Shown one piece after another: positions 1 to 7,819 of a DNA stretch of 64,000 nt. Origin of the DNA: Dyadobacter sp. SG02 (GTDB taxonomy: Bacteria; Bacteroidota; Bacteroidia; Cytophagales; Spirosomataceae); the NCBI RefSeq assembly GCF_900109045.1, contig NZ_FNYL01000005.1:369550-433549 (forward strand). Reading direction: 5' to 3'. Within the stretch, counting starts at the first letter, position 1. Each line of letters starts with the position of its first letter. The notes under the pieces are model-generated. The model saw nothing but the letters and a program-made list of their open reading frames with translations. It did not search any database and was not told the origin of the DNA. The translations under genes were made by a program, and so were the position numbers.

Positions 1-28
1 CACCTGGATTGTTTTGAATCGACCATTG

Positions 29-94
29 CTACAATTATTCCGGTGCTCTGCACCATCCGATTATGTAAGGTGCAGAGCACCAGAATAATTGTAG
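29..94. repeat. Long intergenic palindrome (REP-like copy 1)
   Basis: Two 26-base arms at 29-54 and 69-94 are inverted repeats with a single mismatch, separated by a 14-base loop. The core GGTGCTCTGCACC is itself nearly palindromic. The same core, preceded by CTACAAATATTGC, recurs at 13358-13478, and a divergent form occurs at 2904-2930. It lies just past the 3' end of the minus-strand SGNH gene, so it may also stop transcription, but it lacks a clear T-run. Confidence 0.75.
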
Positions 95-205
95 AAAAAG
101 AGATTTCCGGCCTATTTTGTGGTGCGGCGCACCGTAAGAAACGGCACACGTTATAAGGTTTTTTCAATGGGCCCGTTGCATTCAGCATGGCGGGATGCGT
201 CTCCA

Positions 206-1432
206 TCATTCCAGTTTCCTCAATTCATATACCACCTCTTTCAGCTCGCTGTTGAGGATAATTTGTCCTTCGAGCCACTTAATGAGGATATTCTGCTCTT
301 CAAGCCCCTGCACATGGCGTCCCTGCTCGTACTTGCGGAAACCGATGATGTAGGTCTGGTTCAACGGCCGGTACTGGAAGAAATGCAGCTCGTTTTTACG
401 AATTATCATCTCCCTGATCCGCGCCGATTGTTCAAACTGAGGGCCTTGTTTGATCTCCACGCCCTTCTCCCATTCCTTCGCCGAAGCGGTAACCACCTGC
501 TCGTTGGCGGATGTGAGCGTGTAGTATCCTTTTTTCAACCCGATGATCCTGATCACATTGGCATCGCTCCCTACCCAGCTGCTGGCCTGTGGGAACGGCA
601 GCGGCAGGTATTTGTCGGCAGCCACGAAGCGCGCGATCACATTATTATCCTTGCTGTCGGTGAGGATTTTGACATTCGAAGAATATGGTGTCGGCTTGGC
701 AATGGTGATCGTCGAAGTTTCCCGCTCGCTGGGCAGGCCTAATGCCTTTTCCAGCACATCGGCGAGGTAGTAGTAGCCGGTTTCGTTCAAATGGACGGTA
801 TTTTCGATGATATCGGCCTTTTTGCTTGTATTCAATATCGAAGTATAAATATCGATAAACTGCTTGCCGCGCTGGGAAGCCACATCGGAAATCGCTTTGG
901 AATACAATTCAAGATCCGCATTGCGGGCATCGATATGCTGTGAAGTATCGGACGAAACGACCGGTATCGTCGAGAGCAGTACCGCCCTCGCACCCAACGA
1001 CTCTATTTTGTCGATCAGTTTATTCAAACCCTCCTTGAAATGCGACACGCCCGCCTGGCCTTCCTGCGCCTCCACGCCCCCGTACGCAAGGAACACGATG
1101 GTCGGGGCCGCTTTGGTGATGTCTTCCATCAAATGCTCGTAAGGTGTCGGCGGATTAGTGTAAGTGCTGCGCGCCTCGCCCCAGACGTTGTCGCCTGTCC
1201 AGCCGAGGTTGCGAAATGTAATTCCCTTGTCGGCAAAACGGGTGGTCAGGGCCAGTTCGAGGTAACCGTACTGGAATTCGTTTTCAAAAATGGAATTTCC
1301 CAGGAACACCACCCGGTCGCCGTCTTTCAGCAAATTCGGACTTTTGTTCTGGGCGAGGGTTGGTCGACAGACGAGGGTTAGTAATAACAGAAAAATACAA
1401 ACCGGGAGCCCCGGTAGTCTGGAATTGCTCAT
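206..1432 (-). CDS. Exported SGNH/GDSL-family hydrolase with altered catalytic blocks
   Basis: A 408-residue protein with a signal peptide (about residues 1-27, ending TLAQ). The SGNH fold is indicated by FLGNSIFEN (block I, normally GDS), NLGWTGDN (block II Gly), FLAYGGVEA (block III, where GxND/GxNE is usual) and NTVHLNETGYYYL (block V, normally DxxH). Family members are esterases or carbohydrate deacetylases. Here the block III Asn and the block V Asp are both replaced, so catalysis may be weakened or the mechanism changed. The last 170 residues do not resemble a known domain to me. It lies 94 bases downstream of an MFS transporter on the same strand and may be co-transcribed with it. Confidence 0.75.
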   Translation of the reverse strand: MSNSRLPGLPVCIFLLLLTLVCRPTLAQNKSPNLLKDGDRVVFLGNSIFENEFQYGYLELALTTRFADKGITFRNLGWTGDNVWGEARSTYTNPPTPYEHLMEDITKAAPTIVFLAYGGVEAQEGQAGVSHFKEGLNKLIDKIESLGARAVLLSTIPVVSSDTSQHIDARNADLELYSKAISDVASQRGKQFIDIYTSILNTSKKADIIENTVHLNETGYYYLADVLEKALGLPSERETSTITIAKPTPYSSNVKILTDSKDNNVIARFVAADKYLPLPFPQASSWVGSDANVIRIIGLKKGYYTLTSANEQVVTASAKEWEKGVEIKQGPQFEQSARIREMIIRKNELHFFQYRPLNQTYIIGFRKYEQGRHVQGLEEQNILIKWLEGQIILNSELKEVVYELRKLE

Positions 1433-1526
1433 TTACTTTGAGTTAAGTGTTTGGCAGAGTACTTTATTAGCATACAAAGACCCAAAGCCGCCGAACTTAA
1501 CCGTCCCGCCACCCAAAAATCCCGCG

Positions 1527-2798
1527 TCAGACCTCCTCCGGGATCGGTTGCGCGACCTTCGGGGCCGGGATGACGACAATCGTGATGACCGTGGCCAGTA
1601 CCAGCGCCACAGCCATCAATGTGTAAGAGGCATTGAAATTCCCCGTTTCGCTATTGAGATACCCCACCAGGTAAGACCCTGCAAACGAACCCAAAGCGCC
1701 CAGACTATTGATCAGCCCGATGGCCCCGCCGATCACATTTTTAGGCAAAATCTCCGCGATCGCCGCAAAAAATGGTCCGTAAGGCGTGTACAACGCGCCG
1801 CCCGCGACCACAAGCAATGCATAGGCGAGCCAGAATTGCTCCGTCCCGATCCACACCGCCGCATAAAGGCACACGGCAGCTACAAGCAGAAACGGCCAGA
1901 CAAACACCTTCCGGTTGCCGGTTTTATCCGAAAAATAGGACGCCGCCAGCATCCCTACCACCGCAAACACATAAGGTACGGCAGACAGCCAGCCCGTCGT
2001 GACCATATTCATATTCGGCGCTGCCTTGATGATCGATGGCAACCACATTACAAAGCCGTAAACCCCGACGCTCCACAACAGGTATTGCAGGCAAAGCAGG
2101 ATCACTTTGGTCGATTTGAATGCCTCCGCGTAATTCTTGACCGGCTTGATGCCCGCCTGCTCGGCTTTCAGCTTCTCCTCCACCGCAATTTTTTCTTCTT
2201 CCGTGAGCCATTTGGCTTGCATAGGCCGCTCGTCGATGAGCTTCCACCAGATAAACGCCCATAAAATGCCGGGCACGCCCTGAATAATGAACATCCACCG
2301 CCAGCCCATCGAATCGATCAGGTAACCCGATAGTACCGACATCCAGAGCACGGTAACCGGGTTGCCCAATATTAAAAACGTATTCGCACGAGAGCGTTCT
2401 TCCTTGGTAAACCATTGGCTCAGAAGAATGAGCATCGCCGGCATGACCGCACTTTCGACCACGCCGAGCATGAAACGGATGACGATCAGTGCTGTGGCGT
2501 TATTGACCATTCCGGTAGCCGCCGCGAGCCCGCCCCAGAGGATCAACGAAATGAATATCAGCTTCTTGGCCGTTCGCGTGGCCGCATAATGCGCACCGGG
2601 AATCTGGAAAAAGAAATACCCCAGAAAGAACAGCGAGCTCAGCAGCGTCGAGGTATTCGGGTCGATTTTAAGGTCGTCGGCCATGCCCCCCGCAACGGCG
2701 AACCCGAAATTGGCGCGATCGAGATAGGCAAGGCTGTATGTGACAAAAACGACAGGGATAATCCGGTACCAGCGTACCTGTGCGAGTTGCGGCTTCAT
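1527..2798 (-). CDS. MFS transporter, anion:cation symporter (sugar acid) type
   Basis: A 423-residue polytopic protein with about 12 hydrophobic segments. The N-terminal YLDRANFGFA signature and the RFMLGVVESAVMPAM segment are typical of the ACS subfamily, which includes galactonate, glucarate and related hexonate/hexarate:H+ symporters. Sugar acid import would suit a region that also encodes a PQQ sugar dehydrogenase and an exported sugar-acid dehydratase, but they lie about 7 kb away and the link is inference. The substrate cannot be read from the sequence. A strong hairpin lies 35 bases upstream of the start. Confidence 0.85.
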   Translation of the reverse strand: MKPQLAQVRWYRIIPVVFVTYSLAYLDRANFGFAVAGGMADDLKIDPNTSTLLSSLFFLGYFFFQIPGAHYAATRTAKKLIFISLILWGGLAAATGMVNNATALIVIRFMLGVVESAVMPAMLILLSQWFTKEERSRANTFLILGNPVTVLWMSVLSGYLIDSMGWRWMFIIQGVPGILWAFIWWKLIDERPMQAKWLTEEEKIAVEEKLKAEQAGIKPVKNYAEAFKSTKVILLCLQYLLWSVGVYGFVMWLPSIIKAAPNMNMVTTGWLSAVPYVFAVVGMLAASYFSDKTGNRKVFVWPFLLVAAVCLYAAVWIGTEQFWLAYALLVVAGGALYTPYGPFFAAIAEILPKNVIGGAIGLINSLGALGSFAGSYLVGYLNSETGNFNASYTLMAVALVLATVITIVVIPAPKVAQPIPEEV

Positions 2799-2832
2799 GC
2801 AGGATTTAGGAAATGATATGCATTAAAAACGC

Positions 2833-2863
2833 AAATCCCCGACGGTTCTACCATCGGGGATTT
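2833..2863 (-). terminator. Hairpin before the MFS gene (terminator or leader structure)
   Basis: A perfect 10-bp stem, AAATCCCCGA at 2833-2842 with TCGGGGATTT at 2854-2863, and an 11-base loop. Read on the minus strand it is followed by GCGTTTTTAA, a short T-run. It sits between the upstream minus-strand gene (ending 3059) and the MFS start (2798). It could terminate the upstream transcript or attenuate the transporter mRNA. Confidence 0.5.
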
Positions 2864-2903
2864 CAAATGTTATCGTTACGTTGGGGTTTTGCTTGTCGTC
2901 GTT

Positions 2904-2930
2904 CTACAAATATTGCGTGCCTAGCGGCAC
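2904..2930. repeat. REP-like element, divergent copy
   Basis: CTACAAATATTGCG followed by a short GTGC/GCAC hairpin. The first 14 bases match the elements at 13358 and 13420. The longer GGTGCTCTGCACC core is missing, so this is a decayed or variant copy. Confidence 0.5.
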
Positions 2931-3058
2931 TTTTTCGATACCACACAAAAGTACCAAAATCGCGTAGCGATGTAACATTGGTAGCAGGTTCGGATACACA
3001 GCCTTCTGAAATGCCGTCAGGCATGCAACAACAAAGAAGCAGCGCCGCCACAAATGCG

Positions 3059-4261
3059 CTACCTGCTAAAAAGCTTGTAACCAAGGACGAGTGATGCTTT
3101 GGTTCTTTTCACATCGATATTGACATACGACGCAAACACACTACGCGGTAAACCATACCGAATCTCGGCACCCCACCTACCTTTGGAAATACCAACGCCT
3201 AATGCAAGGCCCGTTCGCGAACGCATTTCCATGTCGCGCTCACGACGACTGGCTGACGACTGCCAACTCGCCAGGTGGAATACAGCCAGCCCATTTACAA
3301 ATAACCTGGTGTTGTTTGAAAGGAAAAAATAATGGCGAACACCCACCGGCAACTCGACCGCCCAATGGTCGGCATTGAGTTTAAGTCCGAGCAGATCGAG
3401 CGGAGTTTTGTAGTTTTGAAGTGTCGGTTCTGCAAGCAACCCCCATTTATTTTTGTTGAATGGCAAAATATACTCCGCTTCCAGACCCAAACGCCCCGAA
3501 AAGCTGTTGCGTTTGCTATCCCCATCCGCGAAACGCGTATAGCGCTCGGCTTTCATCATTGCCAGTTCGGCCCCGGGGGTAAGTCTTAGATTGAATGTCT
3601 CCCGCGAGACGTCCTTCTTGCTGATTTGAACACCCGGATCGACGCAGCGATTATAGCGATTGAAGCACCGCTCCATATCCGTTTCTGTGTAATTCAAACG
3701 GGCTACCCAATTGCCCGGAATGTCCTTGCATTGCAACCCGTTGAGTAATTCCTGACGAAAGCCTAAATTGGAAGCAATATTTCCGTCATTATCGAGATAG
3801 CGCTTGTATACCAATGGCGTTATTCGCCCGCCATTTACCTGATAGTAGAACCGTGTAATTCCCGACCAGCGGTACACGTACAATGTAGCAGGGCCGGCAA
3901 CAAGTGTTTTTAAAAATATTAACTTTTCAACCCAATCCGGTGCCCGCTGAGATGATAAGAGATTAAGTATCACCGGAGACTGATCCACATTGACACGTTC
4001 GCGAATATATACCGGTCCATTCTCCGTACCAAATTCCCTGACGTCATCAACACTTGCTTCGCCGAATTCCTCTTTTGAAATCAATTTGTATTTAAAGGAT
4101 GTGGGATTGCTAACCCAATCGGAATCACGGATGTAGCATTCCGTCCGCTTGCCTTCATTATCAATAAAGTAGCCCTTTTCAAAGCGAATTTGGCCATATG
4201 CAGGCCCTAAAAACAACAAACTCAACAAGAAACTGAACAGGTAGTTTTTGGACATAAACAC
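3059..4261 (-). CDS. Exported protein with C-terminal outer-membrane barrel-like region
   Basis: A 400-residue protein with a signal peptide (hydrophobic 5-21, ending AYGQ). The N-terminal part (about 25-200) begins RFEKGYFIDNEGKRTEC, a type of opening common in uncharacterised Bacteroidota envelope proteins. The C-terminal 170 residues show alternating strands with aromatic ends (LRLTPGAELAMM, LGLEAEYILPF, LGVGISKGRWGAEIRYG, ASLVLGYKLF), suggesting a PorT-like small barrel. No enzymatic motif is visible. An alternative start is the Met at residue 3. The 260 bases downstream hold only the hairpin and REP-like copy listed separately. Confidence 0.65.
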   Translation of the reverse strand: MFMSKNYLFSFLLSLLFLGPAYGQIRFEKGYFIDNEGKRTECYIRDSDWVSNPTSFKYKLISKEEFGEASVDDVREFGTENGPVYIRERVNVDQSPVILNLLSSQRAPDWVEKLIFLKTLVAGPATLYVYRWSGITRFYYQVNGGRITPLVYKRYLDNDGNIASNLGFRQELLNGLQCKDIPGNWVARLNYTETDMERCFNRYNRCVDPGVQISKKDVSRETFNLRLTPGAELAMMKAERYTRFADGDSKRNSFSGRLGLEAEYILPFNKNKWGLLAEPTLQNYKTPLDLLGLKLNADHWAVELPVGVRHYFFLSNNTRLFVNGLAVFHLASWQSSASRRERDMEMRSRTGLALGVGISKGRWGAEIRYGLPRSVFASYVNIDVKRTKASLVLGYKLFSR

Positions 4262-4334
4262 GGATAAGGAAACGTTAAGGAGAAATTGGGTTACAATATA
4301 TCAAAAAGAAATGCAACTATCTCCAAAACACCCT

Positions 4335-6200
4335 TTACTCCTTTTGAAACTGCCGGTAGAAAATCCCCGCTTCTCCCAAAGCTTCCTTGCAAATGCTCAA
4401 CACCCGTTCTACCGGTTCGGCAATGTCTTCCGGGCGGATCGTTTCGCTTTCCAGGACGTCCAGCGGCTCGTCGAGTAAGGTATTCAGACCCATGATCGAA
4501 ATGGTAGTCTTGATCCCGTGCGCAATGCGGCGGATTTCACCCGGGTCGCGCTTCCCGGTTGCGGCCGACAGTGCTTCCAGTTCCCGGGGCATCAGGTGGA
4601 GGAACTGCTCGGTGACCAGCTTTTCATATACGGCATCGCCATTGCTGATCCCCCGCATGTAGTCGAGGTCTATTACTCTGAAAGCATTCGCCACCGAGCC
4701 GTTAGCCGGAATGTTTTTAGTGAAATGGGTCAGTATTCTGTCCAGCTCGCTTTCCCTCACCGGTTTGGCGATGTGATCGTCCATACCGAGGCGGATGCAT
4801 TTTTCCTTCTCGCCTTCCATGGCATGGGCCGTCATGGCAATCACGGGAATAGCCAGTTTCAGTTCCTCGCGTATGATGCGCGTGGCCGTGTAGCCATCCA
4901 TTCCCGGCATTTGAATATCCATAAAAACGAGGTCGAACGGCTGATGACGAAGTATTTCAATTGCCTCGTGACCATTTGCGGCAACGCGGCTTACAATCCT
5001 CCGCTCTTCCAGCAGCCGCATCATAAGTCCCTGATTAATGATATGATCCTCGACGATCAGTACCCGCAGCCCCGGCCTTTGCGGGTGCACGTCATCCATG
5101 CGCGCATCCGTGGGAAGCGAGTCGCCCACGACCGCGATCCGGTAGGGAATTGTCACTTTTACAGACGTACCCATGCCCGGCTCGCTCGATAAACTGATGT
5201 GCCCGTCCTGCAAATGCACGAGGTCGCGGACAATGGACAAACCCAACCCGGTGCCGCCAAAATGCCGGGTAGTGGAGTCCTCCGCCTGCCGGAACCGCTC
5301 AAAAATCGTTTCCAGCCGTTCGTTTTCAATGCCTATACCGGTGTCCGTAACTTCGAAGGTCAGTTGCACCCGGTCGCCGTCGCCGCCATTCCTATTGACC
5401 CGGAGATTTACCTCGCCTTTTTCCGTGAATTTGAATGCATTGCTTACCAGATTGACGAGGATTTGCGTCAGCCTGGTCGGATCGCCGGTGATCGTTTCGG
5501 GAATTGCCGGGTCGAAGGTTACGACGAGCGGCACCTGCTTTTCCGCCGAGCGGTGGTGAAACATCGTCGCTACCGAATGTACCAATGCTTCGGGCCCGAA
5601 CGGCACCTGCTCGATCCGCATCATGCCGGATTCTATTTTGGATAAATCGAGAATATCGTTCACGATCGCCAGCAGCGTTTCGCCTGACTGCTGTACTGTG
5701 CTGATATGCAGGCGGGTATCCGGGTCCAGTTTTTTCTTTTGGAGGAGATTGGTATAACCTAAAATCGCGTTCAATGGCGTGCGGATCTCGTGGCTCATAT
5801 TCGCCAGGAAGTTTTCTTTCACGAGCACGGCTTCTTTCAGCTTCCGTTCACTGACATTAAGCTTGCCGATCAGCTCCGCCTGTTTCTTCATGCGCCCTAT
5901 GATGATCGCGAAAACGGCCGTGAGCAACGCCAATACCCCGACCGTCAGGTATAAATTCCAGCGCAAAACCCGCTGCCCGCTTTGGTCTACCACATCCATT
6001 TTCCTCGTCAGTGTGGCACGGCTGGTACTATCGGCCTGATGCGAAAGCCCGCTGCTCATGCGGTATTCGTCGAGCAGGTTTTCATTGGCCGTGATCAGCT
6101 CTTCCAGGTTTCGCCGCGTCATGTACTGCACCGCCACCAGTGCGAGCACAGCGGCCACAAAGCCAATGGTAATATAAATGACGAGCGTGCGGACTCTCAT
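4335..6200 (-). CDS. Hybrid sensor histidine kinase (HisKA-HATPase-REC-HPt)
   Basis: A 621-residue inner-membrane kinase. Two membrane segments (about 7-25 and 82-102) enclose a short periplasmic part of about 55 residues, too small for a classical sensor domain. Then HisKA with NMSHEIRTP (phospho-acceptor H137), HATPase_c with N250/N254 and DTGIG (D286) and GGTGLGLSI, a receiver domain with LIVEDH, D428 in FMDIQMP and K479, and a C-terminal HPt domain with H561 in RRIAHGIKTT. A full phosphorelay is thus contained in one protein. It is transcribed 18 bases after the LytTR regulator gene, its probable partner. Confidence 0.92.
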   Translation of the reverse strand: MRVRTLVIYITIGFVAAVLALVAVQYMTRRNLEELITANENLLDEYRMSSGLSHQADSTSRATLTRKMDVVDQSGQRVLRWNLYLTVGVLALLTAVFAIIIGRMKKQAELIGKLNVSERKLKEAVLVKENFLANMSHEIRTPLNAILGYTNLLQKKKLDPDTRLHISTVQQSGETLLAIVNDILDLSKIESGMMRIEQVPFGPEALVHSVATMFHHRSAEKQVPLVVTFDPAIPETITGDPTRLTQILVNLVSNAFKFTEKGEVNLRVNRNGGDGDRVQLTFEVTDTGIGIENERLETIFERFRQAEDSTTRHFGGTGLGLSIVRDLVHLQDGHISLSSEPGMGTSVKVTIPYRIAVVGDSLPTDARMDDVHPQRPGLRVLIVEDHIINQGLMMRLLEERRIVSRVAANGHEAIEILRHQPFDLVFMDIQMPGMDGYTATRIIREELKLAIPVIAMTAHAMEGEKEKCIRLGMDDHIAKPVRESELDRILTHFTKNIPANGSVANAFRVIDLDYMRGISNGDAVYEKLVTEQFLHLMPRELEALSAATGKRDPGEIRRIAHGIKTTISIMGLNTLLDEPLDVLESETIRPEDIAEPVERVLSICKEALGEAGIFYRQFQKE

Positions 6201-6218
6201 GGATTCAGCTTTTCAAAA

Positions 6219-6914
6219 TCACAACACATTCAACCGGCGGTTCAACGCCGCGCGGTAGGTATCGGCGACGGGCACCATTTTCCGGTTAATAATAAGCGTG
6301 CCACCCTCGATCGTATCGATTTTACCCACCTGGATGATGAACGACCTGTGCACGCGCAGGAATTTCGATTCGGGGAGCTTGGCTTCGACGTCCTTCAAGG
6401 AGGTATGCACGGAGTAAAATTTTTCCAGGGTATACAGTTTGACATAATCCCCCATGGCCTCCGCATACAATATATCACCGATTTTCAGCCGCCGGACAAT
6501 ATTCGAATCCCTGATAAACAAGAAACTATCGTCCTCCATCCGTACCTCCTGTTTTTTACTCCTGAATATTTCCCGGGCCTTTTCGATGGCTTGCAGGAAA
6601 CGGGCGGGCGTGACGGGTTTGGTGATATAGTCGGCTACATTGAGTTCGAATGCTTCGGCGGCGTATTCTTTTTTGGAGGTAGTAAATATGATCACCGGGT
6701 TTTTACCGACCAGCGTTTTCACCAGCTCGATGCCCGTCATCCCTTCCATTTCAATGTCGAGCAGCAGCAGATCCACCTGCTCGTCCATGATCCGGCGGTA
6801 AGCGTCCATCGCGTTATCGCATTCACCCAGGAGGACCAGCTCTTTGTCGTGCTTCACTAGTTGCTTCAATGTGGTGCGGGCAATGATGTTGTCGTCGATC
6901 ACCAGGCAATTCAT
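6219..6914 (-). CDS. LytTR-family response regulator
   Basis: 231 residues: receiver domain at 1-120 with D7/D8, phosphorylatable D53 (LLLLDIEMEG) and K99 (YITKP), then a LytTR DNA-binding domain at about 135-231 (ILYAEAMGDYVKLYT, LPESKFLRVHRSFIIQ). LytTR regulators bind direct repeats upstream of targets. It is the first gene of a two-gene unit with the hybrid kinase. The divergent spacer to 7101 probably holds its promoter, but I see no clear TAnnTTTG on the minus strand there. Confidence 0.92.
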   Translation of the reverse strand: MNCLVIDDNIIARTTLKQLVKHDKELVLLGECDNAMDAYRRIMDEQVDLLLLDIEMEGMTGIELVKTLVGKNPVIIFTTSKKEYAAEAFELNVADYITKPVTPARFLQAIEKAREIFRSKKQEVRMEDDSFLFIRDSNIVRRLKIGDILYAEAMGDYVKLYTLEKFYSVHTSLKDVEAKLPESKFLRVHRSFIIQVGKIDTIEGGTLIINRKMVPVADTYRAALNRRLNVL

Positions 6915-7051
6915 AATTAACGGTGCTGTTTAGGTTGGAGGAATGCGAAAACCAATGTAGCGAAAAGAAATCACAAAGACACTTCTGCCCTTTTCACCGA
7001 CAGTTTCTGCCCATCTGCCCACGCGCTGTTTCCCAGGTCGGCGGCACCCGG

Positions 7052-7059
7052 TAGTTTTG
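7052..7059 (+). promoter_or_regulatory. Putative -7 element (TAGTTTTG)
   Basis: TAGTTTTG matches the Bacteroidota -7 consensus TAnnTTTG and lies 41 bases before the start of the 177-residue exported protein. No TTTG is found at the proper -33 distance, so this is a partial match. Confidence 0.4.
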
Positions 7060-7100
7060 GATCATTCAAACGATCAATCACCAAAAAACATAGCATTACA

Positions 7101-7634
7101 ATGAAAACTTTCATCACATCCGCTATCATCGCCGCATTGGCCATCACAGGAGCTCAGGCACAGACACTTGCCAAAGACACCAAAAAAGAACACCGCGCCG
7201 AAAAACACGCCGAAGCCCGCAACGACGTAAGTTCCCGCTCCAAAGACAGCTTCTACGCCGATTTCGGCCAGGTACCTGACGCCAAATGGGTAAGAGGCCC
7301 TCAATTCGACGAAGTGACATTTACCAAAGACGGCCAAAAACAGACGGCTTTTTACGACAGCCACTTCATGCTGGTAGGCACCACCGCCGACAAAAAATTC
7401 GCAGATATACCTGCCAAAGCACAAAACGAGATCCAGAAACAATTTAAAAACTATGCGATTGGCGCTGTGGTCGAGTACAAAGACAACGAAAACAACAATA
7501 CCAACATGCTTCTGTACGGCACCCAGTTCGAAGATGCCGACCACTATTTCGTAACTGTTTCGAAAGGAAAAGAAGCCGATGTATTAATGGTCAAAGCCGA
7601 CGGCCAGGTGTCATTTTTCAGCACCCTGAGGTAG
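7101..7634 (+). CDS. Small exported PepSY-like protein
   Basis: 177 residues with a signal peptide (1-20, ending GAQA). A charged linker is followed by an alpha/beta region (FYADFGQVPDAKWVRGPQFDEVTFTK, split here by description only: aromatic FGQVPDAKW, then an amphipathic helix IPAKAQNEIQKQFKN). This pattern resembles PepSY-like or beta-lactamase-inhibitor-like periplasmic domains of Bacteroidota. No catalytic residues are recognisable and the function is unknown. Such genes often sit next to two-component systems, as here, so a role in envelope sensing is possible but unproven. Confidence 0.6.
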   Translation: MKTFITSAIIAALAITGAQAQTLAKDTKKEHRAEKHAEARNDVSSRSKDSFYADFGQVPDAKWVRGPQFDEVTFTKDGQKQTAFYDSHFMLVGTTADKKFADIPAKAQNEIQKQFKNYAIGAVVEYKDNENNNTNMLLYGTQFEDADHYFVTVSKGKEADVLMVKADGQVSFFSTLR

Positions 7635-7638
7635 CATG

Positions 7639-7815
7639 GCGCGAAGCTCTCGCTTCGCGCCCCTTATTTGCAGGCCCCCGGCCGGTGCAGGCGCGAAGGT
7701 TGCCTTCGTGCTTCTTATTTGCAGGCCTCCGGCCGGTCTATACCGCAAAACGAAATTGCAGTAACGACCGGCCGAAGGCCTGCGAATAAGGGGTACAAAG
7801 CCGGAGCTTTGTACC
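7639..7815. repeat. Cluster of palindromes and direct/inverted 24-bp repeats
   Basis: Between two convergent genes. There is a perfect 8-bp hairpin (7639-7646 with 7653-7660), two direct copies of a 24-bp unit with one mismatch (CTTATTTGCAGGCC..., 7663-7686 and 7714-7737), an inverted third copy (7767-7790) and a perfect 10-bp hairpin GGTACAAAGC/GCTTTGTACC (7792-7801 with 7806-7815). The inverted copy could pair with either direct copy. This looks like a compound REP cluster that may also serve as a bidirectional terminator. Confidence 0.75.
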
Positions 7816-7819
7816 AACG

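Noticed and set aside
2863..3084. 73-codon frame with hydrophobic, Cys-rich start
   Set aside because: It overlaps the 3' end of the outer-membrane-type gene and runs through the REP-like element; no ribosome-binding context or similarity is evident.
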